From an uncultured Clostridia bacterium (GTDB lineage Bacteria; Bacillota; Clostridia; Christensenellales; Aristaeellaceae), in contig CAKTUU010000011.1 in NCBI GenBank assembly GCA_934621505.1, forward strand, positions 1 through 58,556: 58,556 nt of DNA, given 5' to 3'. The position numbers were made by a program, and so were the translations under genes. This document shows positions 48,447 to 56,810 of the stretch, piece after piece. How positions within the stretch are numbered: the stretch's first letter is position 1; every line of letters starts with the position of its first letter. The notes under the pieces are model-generated. The model had not been told where the DNA came from. It worked only from the letters and a program-made list of their open reading frames with translations, and ran no database searches.

Positions 48447-50720
48447 ATGAATTTGGAAGGTTTGAATCTGGAACAACGCAAGGCGGCGGAAACGCTGGAA
48501 GGTCCGGTGCTGATTCTGGCCGGAGCGGGCAGCGGCAAAACCCGCGCCCTGACCTACCGCATCGCCAATTTGATCGATCACGGCGTGCAGCCCTGGCATA
48601 TTCTGGCTATTACCTTTACCAATAAAGCGGCCAAGGAAATGCGCGAGCGCGTCAGCGCGCTGGTGGGCGAAGCGGCGGACGACGTATGGGTCAGCACCTT
48701 TCACGCCATGTGCGCCAGAATTTTGCGCCGGGATATTGAAAAGCTGGGCTATACCCGCTCCTTTACCATTTACGACGAGGACGACCAGACCAGCGTGCTG
48801 AAGGAACTGTACAAGCAGCTTGGCATTGACGATAAACAGCTGAGCATGCGGGAGGCCAAAAGCAAAATCAGCGATGCCAAAAACCGCCTGCTGGGCCCGG
48901 ACGAATGGTTTCAGCAGTCTCCCAGGGATTTTCGCAGCCAGCAGTTTCACGACCTGTATGTAGCCTACGAGCATAAGCTGCGCCACGGCAACGCCCTGGA
49001 CTTTGACGACCTGCTGGTGCGCACCCTGGAATTGTTTGCCGACCATCCGCCGGTCCTGGAAAGCTACCGGGACAAGTTCCGCTATGTGCATGTGGACGAA
49101 TACCAGGACACCAATTTTGCCCAGTACAGTCTGGTGAAGCTGCTGACCCAGAAAAGCCGCAACCTGTGCGTGGTGGGCGACGACGACCAGAGCATTTACG
49201 GCTGGCGGGGCGCGGATATCCGCAATATTCTGGACTTTGAAAAGGATTACCCGGACGCTGCCGTCATCAAGCTGGAACAGAATTACCGCAGCACCGCCAA
49301 CATTTTGGACGCGGCCAATCAGGTCATCGCGCACAACGAGGGCCGTATGGAAAAATCTCTCTGGACGGAAAGCCCTGCCGGGGATCCCATCAGCCTGTTC
49401 TGCGCCGGGGACGAACGGGAGGAAGCCGCCTGGATTTGCGACCGCATTCGTCAAAAGCAGCTGGCGGGCACCAAATACGGCGACATGGCCATTTTATACC
49501 GTTCCAACGTGCAAAGCCGCGTTTTGGAAGAAATGCTGGTACGCGCCGGGATTCCCTACCGCATTTACGGCGGCGTGCGCTTCTACGACCGCAAGGAGGT
49601 CAAGGACATTGTGGCCTACCTGCGCTGCGTGGTCAACCCGTCGGACGATGTAAGCCTGCGGCGCATCATCAACCAGCCCAAGCGGGCCATTGGCGACAGC
49701 ACCATCGGCGAACTGGTCCGGTACGCCGCCAAAAAGGAAATGCCGCTGTACAGCGCCCTGGTGGATGTGCCGGACACCCTGTCCGCCCGTCCCCGCAAAT
49801 GCGTGCTGGAATTTGGCGAACTGATGAACGAACTGGTTTTGTCCCGGGAGGACATGGGCGTCAGCGAATTTGTAACCTGCCTGCTGGAAAAAACCGGCCT
49901 GAAGGCCCAGTACGAGCGGGACCAGTCCGACGAGGGCAAGGACCGTCTGGAAAACATTCAGGAATTTTTGGGCGCTGTCAGCGAATATGAATCGGGGGCC
50001 GAAAATCCCAGCCTGGAGGATTATCTGGAAAACGTGGCTTTGGTGTCCGATCTGGACAACGCGGAGTTTGGCCCCAACGCCGTCACCCTGATGACCATTC
50101 ACAGCGCCAAGGGGCTGGAATTTCCCATCGTGTTTATTGCCGGTATGGAGGAAGGTGTGTTCCCCAGCGGGCGCAGCATTCAGGACCCGGAAAAGCTGGA
50201 GGAGGAACGCCGCCTGTGCTATGTGGCCATTACCCGTGCCCGCCAGCAGCTGTCCCTGAGCTACGCCGCACAGCGTATGCTGTACAATCAGGTCAATTAT
50301 AATGCGCCCAGCCGCTTCCTGAAAGAAATTCCCAGCCGTCTTCTGGATGACCGGTGGATCAGCAAGCGGGAACGCAACTTCCCCGGCGTAATGGAAAGCT
50401 ACCAGCATCCCGTCCCCAAGCGGGCTCCCCGCCGCAGCTTTATGGAGGGCGGTCACGGTCTGGGCGCAGGGCAGAAAGCCCTGGGCATCGCCGGGCTGCA
50501 AAAGGGCTTTACCCCATCCGCCGCCGCCAGCGTACCCCAAAGCGCCGTTGCCTCGCTGTTTCAGCCGGGCGACCGGGTCATGCACCGCAAGTTTGGCGAG
50601 GGCAATGTGGAGGAAATTCGGGGCAGCGGAAGCGACGCACGCATTGTCATCAGCTTTGTGGCCTATGGACAAAAGGAATTTGTGTTGGCCATCGCGCCAA
50701 TCGTAAAGGTGAATGAGTAA
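48447..50720 (+). CDS. pcrA: ATP-dependent 3'-5' DNA helicase PcrA/UvrD
   Basis: A 757-residue SF1A helicase. Motif Q and I: LNLEQRKAAETLEGPVLILAGAGSGKTR; Ia: ITFTNKAAKEMRERV; II: HVDEYQDTN; III: GDDDQSIYGWRGAD; IV: LEQNYRSTANIL; V/VI: LMTIHSAKGLEFPIVF and YVAITRARQQLSLSYA. It unwinds DNA in repair and removes RecA and RNA polymerase from DNA. The C-terminus ends in a Tudor-like RNA-polymerase interaction segment (FQPGDRVMHRKFGEGNVEEI). AAGGAGAAG precedes the ATG. The operon continues into ligA. Confidence 0.95.
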   Translation: MNLEGLNLEQRKAAETLEGPVLILAGAGSGKTRALTYRIANLIDHGVQPWHILAITFTNKAAKEMRERVSALVGEAADDVWVSTFHAMCARILRRDIEKLGYTRSFTIYDEDDQTSVLKELYKQLGIDDKQLSMREAKSKISDAKNRLLGPDEWFQQSPRDFRSQQFHDLYVAYEHKLRHGNALDFDDLLVRTLELFADHPPVLESYRDKFRYVHVDEYQDTNFAQYSLVKLLTQKSRNLCVVGDDDQSIYGWRGADIRNILDFEKDYPDAAVIKLEQNYRSTANILDAANQVIAHNEGRMEKSLWTESPAGDPISLFCAGDEREEAAWICDRIRQKQLAGTKYGDMAILYRSNVQSRVLEEMLVRAGIPYRIYGGVRFYDRKEVKDIVAYLRCVVNPSDDVSLRRIINQPKRAIGDSTIGELVRYAAKKEMPLYSALVDVPDTLSARPRKCVLEFGELMNELVLSREDMGVSEFVTCLLEKTGLKAQYERDQSDEGKDRLENIQEFLGAVSEYESGAENPSLEDYLENVALVSDLDNAEFGPNAVTLMTIHSAKGLEFPIVFIAGMEEGVFPSGRSIQDPEKLEEERRLCYVAITRARQQLSLSYAAQRMLYNQVNYNAPSRFLKEIPSRLLDDRWISKRERNFPGVMESYQHPVPKRAPRRSFMEGGHGLGAGQKALGIAGLQKGFTPSAAASVPQSAVASLFQPGDRVMHRKFGEGNVEEIRGSGSDARIVISFVAYGQKEFVLAIAPIVKVNE

Positions 50721-50721
50721 T

Positions 50722-52704
50722 ATGAAGAACCAGCAAATGCGCGCCCTGGTGGACGAACTCAACCGCGCGTCCGTTCTTTATTACACCCTTGGCAGCAGCC
50801 CCATGAGCGACGCCGAGTGGGATCAAAAATACAATACGCTGCTGGCGCTGGAAAGGGAGTCGGGTATGGTTTTGCCCGACTCTCCTTCGGTTCGGGTAGG
50901 CGCGCCGCCGCTGCCGTATTTTGAGCAGCACCGGCATATCAGCCGCCTGTGGAGCATGGACAAGGTGCAAAGCAAGGGCGAGCTGCTGGACTGGCTCAGG
51001 CGGACGGAAAAGCTGCACACCCAGCTGAACGACGGCCGAGAGCAGCCCCTGCCGCCTCTGAAATACGCGGTGGAATACAAGCTGGACGGGCTGACCATTA
51101 ACCTGACCTATCGGGACGGTCAGCTGGTGCAGGCCGCCACCCGCGGAAACGGCGAGGTGGGCGAAGGCATTCTGCCCCAGGCGCGCACCATTCGCTGCGT
51201 GCCCCTGTCCATTCCCTATCAGGGGCTTTTGGAGGTGCAGGGCGAATGCATCATGCGGCTCAGCACGCTGGAGGCCTACAACAAAACCGCTGACGAGCCC
51301 TTAAAAAACGCCCGCAACGCCGCGGCGGGGGCCCTGCGCAACCTGGACCCCGCCGTAACCGCCAGGCGCAGGCTGGACGCTTTCTTTTACCAGATTGGCA
51401 CCATTGAAAACCCGCCCTATGACGATTTGGACGGGATGCTGGCCTTTTTGGAGGGAAACGGCTTTCCCACCAGCCACTACGAGGCGCACGCCGCCACCTA
51501 TGAAGAAATCTGCAGCCGCATTGACGCGGTGGAGGCCAAGCGGGAATCGCTGGACTTTTTGATCGACGGCGCGGTGGTGAAGGTATGCGACCTGGCTACG
51601 CGCCGCGCCATGGGCAATACGGAAAAATTTCCCCGCTGGGCCGTGGCCTATAAATTTGCCGCTGAGGAAAACGTGGCCACCCTGCTGGACGTTACCTGGG
51701 AACTGGGCCGCACCGGCAAGCTGACCCCGCTGGCCCACCTGACCCCCAGCGAAATCGGCGGCGTTACCGTCAAGCGGGCCACCCTGAACAATTACGGCGA
51801 TATTCAGCGCAAAAAAGTGACGATCGGCTGCGAGGTATGGATTCGCCGCAGCAACGACGTCATACCCGAAATTACCGGCCGGGTGGGCGAAGCGTCGCCC
51901 AATGAAAAGCCTATTCTGCCCCCCACTCACTGCCCCGCCTGCGGACAGCCCCTTGTGGAACGGGGCGCGAACCTGTTCTGTCTGAACCGGCGCACCTGCA
52001 AGCCCCAGGCCGTGGCCCGGCTTGCCCATTTTGCCGGACGCAACGCCATGGACATCGATACGTTTTCCGACAAAACCGCCGAGCTTCTGTACGACGCTTT
52101 GGGGGTGCGGGACTGCGCCGACCTGTATAAGCTGACGGTTAACGATTTGCTTGTTCTGGACGGTTTTCAGCAAAAGCGGGCGGAAAATCTGGTGGCCGCG
52201 CTGGACAAAAGCCGTCACTGCACCCTGGACGCATTTCTGTTTGCCATTGGCATTCCCAACGTAGGCCGCAAAACCGCACGGGATCTGGCGGAGCATTTCG
52301 GCAGTCTGGAGGCGGTGGAGCAGGCGACTCAGGAGGAGCTGACCGCCATTCCGGATGTGGGCGATATTGTGGCCGCCAGCGTGGTGGAATTTTTCAGCTT
52401 CGCGGAAAACCGGGAAATGGTGGAACGCCTGCTGGCGGCGGGCGTGCATCCGGAGCATGAAAGCAACGCCCTTTCCGATGCGCTAAGCGGCAAAACCATT
52501 GTGGTAACGGGCACCCTGCCCACTCTGACCCGGGAGGAGGCGGAAAAGCTGATTGCCCGGCACGGTGGCAAGCCGTCCGCCAGCGTCAGCAAAAAAACCG
52601 CCTTTGTGCTGGCCGGGGAAAAGGCGGGCAGCAAGCTGACCAAAGCCCAAAGCCTTGGCATTCCCGTCATTGACGAAGCCGCGTTCCTGGATATGCTTGA
52701 GTAA
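50722..52704 (+). CDS. ligA: NAD-dependent DNA ligase
   Basis: A 660-residue NAD+-dependent ligase. Order: Ia domain, adenylation domain with the AMP-lysine in VEYKLDGLTINLTY, OB fold, zinc finger CPACGQPLVERGANLFCLNRRTC, helix-hairpin-helix repeats (TAIPDVGDI), and a C-terminal BRCT (LSGKTIVVTGTLPTLTREEAEK). The adenylation motif reads K-L-D-G rather than the common K-I-D-G, a conservative change. I prefer the ATG at 50722 because AAAGGTG is ten bases upstream; an ATG at 50713 would overlap pcrA by eight bases. Confidence 0.94.
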   Translation: MKNQQMRALVDELNRASVLYYTLGSSPMSDAEWDQKYNTLLALERESGMVLPDSPSVRVGAPPLPYFEQHRHISRLWSMDKVQSKGELLDWLRRTEKLHTQLNDGREQPLPPLKYAVEYKLDGLTINLTYRDGQLVQAATRGNGEVGEGILPQARTIRCVPLSIPYQGLLEVQGECIMRLSTLEAYNKTADEPLKNARNAAAGALRNLDPAVTARRRLDAFFYQIGTIENPPYDDLDGMLAFLEGNGFPTSHYEAHAATYEEICSRIDAVEAKRESLDFLIDGAVVKVCDLATRRAMGNTEKFPRWAVAYKFAAEENVATLLDVTWELGRTGKLTPLAHLTPSEIGGVTVKRATLNNYGDIQRKKVTIGCEVWIRRSNDVIPEITGRVGEASPNEKPILPPTHCPACGQPLVERGANLFCLNRRTCKPQAVARLAHFAGRNAMDIDTFSDKTAELLYDALGVRDCADLYKLTVNDLLVLDGFQQKRAENLVAALDKSRHCTLDAFLFAIGIPNVGRKTARDLAEHFGSLEAVEQATQEELTAIPDVGDIVAASVVEFFSFAENREMVERLLAAGVHPEHESNALSDALSGKTIVVTGTLPTLTREEAEKLIARHGGKPSASVSKKTAFVLAGEKAGSKLTKAQSLGIPVIDEAAFLDMLE

Positions 52705-52718
52705 AAGGAGAGATTTGC

Positions 52719-54656
52719 GTGAGCCGGCAGGAAGCGATCACCCAATACCAACAAGCCCTGAAGGCAGGCCAGAAATGCTACCGGGATCTGGTTCACCGGG
52801 GCCTGTACCCCTATCCCCATGTGCTGGATGAAATTCTGGACGATTCCATGGTTGCCCGGCGGGTGGATTTGGGCATTCTGGATATTCCGGCTGAACGGAT
52901 TGTGGGCACCCGATACGCGGGGCGGCGCAGCGCCTTCGCCGCAAACTTCATGCCCCTTCTATCCTCGGAAACCGAATTTGCCAGCAAATGGATCAACCTG
53001 TGTGAAAGCGCCCTGAACAGCGGCATCCGGGACGCTGTGACCTGCTGCGAATATCTGGGGCGCTTTTATGTGCAGGAGGGCAACAAGCGGGTCAGCGTAT
53101 CCAAGAGCTTTGACTCCCCCACCATCAGCGCCCATGTGACCCGGCTGGTGCCCGTGCGCACCCGGGATACCGCCATTCAGGTTTATTACGAGTTTATGGA
53201 CTTTTTTCAAAAAAGCGGCACCTACTGGATGCTGTTCAGCCAGCCCGGCAGCTATGCCAAATTGCAGGCGCTGCTGGGGTACGATGCGGACCACGTCTGG
53301 ACGGTGGAGGAACGCAGTCAGTTCAGCCTGGCCTATATCCGCTTTCGGGAGGCGGCCCTGCGGCTGACCCATCCGGAGGCGTTTGAGGAAATCTGCGACG
53401 CCATGCTGGTATGGCTGCAGGTCTACTCCATGGACCAGCTGCTAAACGCCACCCCCGCCGAGCTGGTTCGCACCCTGACCGCGATCTGGCCGGAGGTGCA
53501 GGCCGTTCGCCAGCCCGATTCCATTGAGGTAAGCACCGCCCCCCAGGAAGCCAACGTGGGCCTGCTGAACCGGCTTTGGCTGCCCAGCCATTTGAATGTG
53601 GCGTTTATTAACGAATACACCCCGGAGGAAAGCACCTGGATCAGCGGGCACGACCGGGGCCGTCAGTACCTGGAAAGCGCTTTCCCCAAGGAGGTGGCGT
53701 GCCGCACCTACCTGATTCCCCCAAACGGCGACGCGGAAGCCGTTATGGAACAGGCCATCGCGGAAGGGGCTCAGGTGCTGTTTACCACCACCGCCCCCCT
53801 CATTGCCGCCTGCCGCAAAATCGCCGTGAAGCACCGGGACGTGCATATTTTAAACTGCTCCGTATCCATGCCCTATCCGGGCGTGCGCACCTATTACAGC
53901 CGCATTTACGAGGGCAAATTCATCTCGGGCGCCATTGCCGGGGCCATGTGCAAAAACGACACCATCGGTTACATCGCGTCAAATCCCATTTTTGGCGTGC
54001 CCGCGGGCATTAACGCCTTTGCCCTTGGGGCTAGGCTGACCAATCCCAACGCCCGCGTGCTGCTGAAATGGTCCTGTGTGTCCGCCGACCCCATTCAGGA
54101 GCTTTTGGACGCCGGGGTGGATATCATTTCCAACCGGGACGTTCCCGGCCCCGCCCAGTCGGAGGATACCTGGGGCCTGTGTCAGCTTCAGCCGGACGGC
54201 AGGCTGCTTTCCCTGTCGTCTCCCTATTGGAATTGGGGAAACTTTTACGTCAAGCTGGTGGCCAGCCTGCTGCATGGCGGCTGGGAGGAGGCCGACGACA
54301 GCGCCAAGGCCGTTAACTACTGGTGGGGCATGAGCAGCGGCGTGGTGGGTGTGCATTTGTCTGAAAAATTGCCGGAGGGCGTGCGCCAACTGGCGCAAAT
54401 GCTGCGCCGGGCCGTTATCGACGGCGCGATTTTACCCTTCCACCGCTTTATCCGCGCGCAGGACGGAACCCTCAAAAGCGAAGGCTCCCACTTCTTCTCC
54501 GCCGAGGAGCTGCTGCACATGAACTGGCTGTGCGACTATGTGGACGGGTCTATTCCCGCCTATGACGAATTGCTGCCCATGGCCCGGTCCATTGTGCGCC
54601 TGCAGGGCATTTACCGGGACGAACTGCCCGTAGAAAAGGATGGAATCCTGCTATGA
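52719..54656 (+). CDS. Cytosolic BMP-domain protein with N-terminal ParB-like region
   Basis: A 645-residue protein with no signal peptide or lipobox. The first 170 residues (LGILDIPAERIVGTRYAGRRS ... RFYVQEGNKRVSVSKSF) resemble the ParB/Srx-like fold seen in a Lachnospiraceae-type family. From about residue 285 to 560 it follows the BMP/PnrA (Med-like) type-1 periplasmic-binding fold: GHDRGRQYLESAF, VLFTTTAPL, ISGAIAGAMCKNDTIGYIAS. BMP proteins normally sit outside the cell as nucleoside-binding lipoproteins; here the domain is predicted to sense a ligand in the cytoplasm. GTG start (52719) after AAAGGAGAGATTTGC. It overlaps the phosphoesterase gene by four bases. Function unknown. Confidence 0.78.
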   Translation: MSRQEAITQYQQALKAGQKCYRDLVHRGLYPYPHVLDEILDDSMVARRVDLGILDIPAERIVGTRYAGRRSAFAANFMPLLSSETEFASKWINLCESALNSGIRDAVTCCEYLGRFYVQEGNKRVSVSKSFDSPTISAHVTRLVPVRTRDTAIQVYYEFMDFFQKSGTYWMLFSQPGSYAKLQALLGYDADHVWTVEERSQFSLAYIRFREAALRLTHPEAFEEICDAMLVWLQVYSMDQLLNATPAELVRTLTAIWPEVQAVRQPDSIEVSTAPQEANVGLLNRLWLPSHLNVAFINEYTPEESTWISGHDRGRQYLESAFPKEVACRTYLIPPNGDAEAVMEQAIAEGAQVLFTTTAPLIAACRKIAVKHRDVHILNCSVSMPYPGVRTYYSRIYEGKFISGAIAGAMCKNDTIGYIASNPIFGVPAGINAFALGARLTNPNARVLLKWSCVSADPIQELLDAGVDIISNRDVPGPAQSEDTWGLCQLQPDGRLLSLSSPYWNWGNFYVKLVASLLHGGWEEADDSAKAVNYWWGMSSGVVGVHLSEKLPEGVRQLAQMLRRAVIDGAILPFHRFIRAQDGTLKSEGSHFFSAEELLHMNWLCDYVDGSIPAYDELLPMARSIVRLQGIYRDELPVEKDGILL

Positions 54657-55252
54657 AAATACTGCTGCTTGCCGATAAAGAAAGCGCCTACCTGTGGGAT
54701 CATTACGAACCGGGCAGGCTGGACGGCATCGATCTGATTTTGTCCTGCGGCGACCTGAAGGCCAGCTACCTGTCCTTTCTGGTAACCATGTCCTCCGTGC
54801 CACTGCTGTATGTACATGGAAATCACGACTGCAATTACGCCATACAGCCTCCGGAGGGGTGCGACTGCATTGACGACAAGCTGGTAACCATAGGCGGCCT
54901 GCGCATACTGGGCCTGGGCGGCAGCCCCATGTACAATGGCAACAAGCATCAGTACACCGAGGAGCAGATGCAGCGGCGCATCAAAAAATTAAAATGGCAG
55001 ATTCAGCGTGCCGGCGGAGTGGATCTGCTGCTGACCCACGCCCCCGCCAGGGGCTACGGCGACGCCGAGGACCGGGCTCACCGGGGCTTTGAGTCCTTTG
55101 TACAGCTGCTGGACACCTACCATCCCAGGTACATGGTTCATGGGCATGTGCATATGAATTACGGCATGTCCATTCCCCGCAGGCAGCAGCGGGACGGCAC
55201 CACCATCATTAACGCCTGGGACCGTTATCTGCTGGATACCAATCAGCCCTGA
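54653..55252 (+). CDS. Calcineurin-like metallophosphoesterase
   Basis: A 199-residue cytoplasmic phosphoesterase. Motifs in order: ADKE... in place of the usual D-x-H, LSCGDLKASY (G-D), YVHGNHDCNY (G-N-H-D), LLTHAPARGYGD (H), and MVHGHVHMNYG (G-H-x-H). The first motif is atypical: the usual D-x-H before motif GD is represented by ADKESAYLWDHY, so one metal site may be altered. It is translationally coupled to the BMP-domain gene, suggesting a shared nucleotide or nucleoside substrate. A terminator was not found after it. Confidence 0.85.
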   Translation: MKILLLADKESAYLWDHYEPGRLDGIDLILSCGDLKASYLSFLVTMSSVPLLYVHGNHDCNYAIQPPEGCDCIDDKLVTIGGLRILGLGGSPMYNGNKHQYTEEQMQRRIKKLKWQIQRAGGVDLLLTHAPARGYGDAEDRAHRGFESFVQLLDTYHPRYMVHGHVHMNYGMSIPRRQQRDGTTIINAWDRYLLDTNQP

Positions 55253-55283
55253 TTCTTTTACAAATGGTACGCCCACCAATGTA

Positions 55284-55312
55284 TTGCTTCCCATCCAAAA
55301 ATCGGTTATAAT
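55284..55312 (+). promoter_or_regulatory. Promoter for the SH3 protein and exported protein pair
   Basis: TTGCTT (55284-55289), a 17-bp spacer, TATAAT (55307-55312), about 30 bases upstream of the start codon. The best sigma-A match in the window. Confidence 0.8.
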
Positions 55313-55344
55313 GCCTGTAACAAGAGGTAAAGGAGGATTCCTTC

Positions 55345-55899
55345 ATGAAAAACCGTCTCATCCGTGCAGCGGCGCTGCTGTGTATGCTCACCCTGCTTCT
55401 TCCCGCGTGTGCGCTTGGTTCCAGCTACATGTATGTCAAAACCGCCAACGGCAAAAGCCTGAACATGCGCGAGGATTACAGCACGTCCGCCGAGATTATG
55501 ACCTTTATTCCCTACGGGGCCAAGGTTGAGGTGATTGAGTTTCTGGAAAGCGACTACTGGGCCTATGTACGCTACAACGGCTACTATGGCTACTGCATGA
55601 CCCGCTACCTCAGCTGGGACAAGCCTTCCTCCAGCGGCGGCGGTTCCTCCTCCAGCGGAAGCAGCGAATCCTTTAAATCCTTCCAGCGGGTGCATTATGT
55701 GGCTTATGTGAATCCCTCCACCCCTTCCGGCTATGTGAACATGCGCTGGATGCCCAGCAAAACCGCCGCTGTGGAAGCTGTGTACCATGCGGGCGACACC
55801 CTGCTGGTGCTGGCGGAGACCCGCAGCTGGTGCCAGGTTTACGATGAAGAACAGGGCGTATGCGGCTTCATGATGCGCAACTTCTTAAGCCAGAAATAA
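55345..55899 (+). CDS. Exported protein with two SH3b domains
   Basis: A 184-residue protein. Residues 1-25 are a signal peptide ending LLPACALGSS; a lipobox (LPAC) is possible but proline at -2 is unusual, so lipoprotein versus secreted is undecided. Two SH3b-type units follow (about 30-90 and 113-180), joined by a Ser/Gly linker (SSSGGGSSSSGSS). The first ends YGYCMTRYLS, much like the repeats of the SpoIID protein at 11370-15284, so they probably share an ancestor and bind wall polymers. AAAGGAGG precedes the ATG. It is followed by a second exported protein. Confidence 0.78.
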   Translation: MKNRLIRAAALLCMLTLLLPACALGSSYMYVKTANGKSLNMREDYSTSAEIMTFIPYGAKVEVIEFLESDYWAYVRYNGYYGYCMTRYLSWDKPSSSGGGSSSSGSSESFKSFQRVHYVAYVNPSTPSGYVNMRWMPSKTAAVEAVYHAGDTLLVLAETRSWCQVYDEEQGVCGFMMRNFLSQK

Positions 55900-55922
55900 C
55901 AGATTCATTGGAGGTAACAACC

Positions 55923-56453
55923 ATGATGAAACGTTTGATTGCTTTGGTTCTGTCCGCTATGCTGCTGTGCGTGCCGCCCATGGCCGGGCTGGCGGAAAGC
56001 TATACGCTGCTGAAGCTGGATGATACCGGCCTGACCATTACCCTGGAAACGTCCGAAGCTGTGGATTTGCAGTTTGAGCAGGATATGCCTGCCGGTACAG
56101 CCCGCGTAACGGTGGTCAGCGCCGAGCATGCGGATGTGGTCATCTCCATGATGCCGTCGGAGCTGTACGCGGGCCGTTCCATGGCGGATTTGTCCGAAGA
56201 AGAACGTGCCGACCTGATGGAAACCGCCGGTATGCAGTACGAGGCTCCCACCTTTACCGTAGACACCACGCCGGATGGAAACCAGTACATTCATGTTTGT
56301 TCCAACCAGGCGGACGACATTGACTCGCTGTTTACCATTTACAAGGGCTATTTTGTAGAGCTGATGCAAAGCCGCCCCGACTTTACGCCCCTGACGGAGG
56401 AGGACGAGGCCTTCTGCTATTCGCTGCTGCAGGGCATTGAATTTGCCGAATAA
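55923..56453 (+). CDS. Exported protein of unknown function
   Basis: A 176-residue protein. The first 23 residues are a signal peptide (KRLIALVLSAMLLCVPPMAGLA). The mature part is acidic, with no recognised domain; it looks like a small alpha/beta extracellular protein (LDDTGLTITLETSEAVDLQF ... GYFVELMQSRPDFTPLTEEDE). GGAGGTAACAACC precedes the ATG. It lies 23 bases after the SH3 gene, so both are probably made from the promoter at 55284-55312. Its terminator is the duplicated hairpin at 56540-56800. Confidence 0.7.
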   Translation: MMKRLIALVLSAMLLCVPPMAGLAESYTLLKLDDTGLTITLETSEAVDLQFEQDMPAGTARVTVVSAEHADVVISMMPSELYAGRSMADLSEEERADLMETAGMQYEAPTFTVDTTPDGNQYIHVCSNQADDIDSLFTIYKGYFVELMQSRPDFTPLTEEDEAFCYSLLQGIEFAE

Positions 56454-56484
56454 CCCAGCCACGCGCCCAGCAAAGAAACGGTTT

Positions 56485-56534
56485 CAGTCAGAGGGACCCC
56501 AGCCCCTCTGGCAATTTCCGGAAAAGGTTTTCAG
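56485..56534 (-). repeat. Truncated element fragment next to copy B (fragment E)
   Basis: CAGTCAGAGGG...CCCCTCTGGC followed by GAAAAGGTTTTCAG aligns with 40909-40967 (the end of copy C on the plus strand). It ends CAGTTTG, five bases before the first copy of the B hairpin, and is in the opposite orientation to copy B. Confidence 0.6.
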
Positions 56535-56539
56535 TTTGA

Positions 56540-56564
56540 GCCCAGCCTCCTATTGGAGCTGGGC
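56540..56564 (+). terminator. Proximal copy of the terminator hairpin of the exported-protein gene
   Basis: GCCCAGC/GCTGGGC with an inner TCC/GGA, TATT loop and one bulged base. It is followed directly by element copy B and has no U-tract. The paired copy at 56776-56800 differs at two bases. Confidence 0.65.
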
Positions 56565-56565
56565 C

Positions 56566-56775
56566 CAGACTGTCGAAAAACCCCTGGGAGGTATCGGAGG
56601 GCCGCAGCCCTCCGATTTTGGTTCCGAAACCGGCGGCGTGTACGTCGGTTTCGGCTGCCTTGCGCAGCAAGGCTTTCCTTACGCTCTTTGCCGCCCGGCG
56701 AGCCGCAGGCGAGTAGGCAAAGAGCGCGTCCCGTCAGAAAAGATCGTCCTCTGGCGAGCTTTTTTGACGGCCTGT
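56566..56775 (+). repeat. Terminator-nested intergenic element, copy B
   Basis: 210 bp beginning CAGACTGTCGAAAAACCC and ending GACGGCCTGT, in the same orientation as copy A 50 kb away; six substitutions and no gaps separate them. The internal hairpin chain is the same. It lies between two near-identical 25-bp terminator hairpins and beside fragment E. It is non-coding. Confidence 0.85.
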
Positions 56776-56800
56776 GCCCAGTCTCCTATTGGATCTGGGC
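56776..56800 (+). terminator. Distal copy of the terminator hairpin
   Basis: GCCCAG/CTGGGC stem with the TATT loop, two bases different from the copy at 56540-56564. It is followed by CTTTTTTT and is also the 3' end of the convergent UvrA-like gene. Confidence 0.7.
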
Positions 56801-56810
56801 CTTTTTTTCA

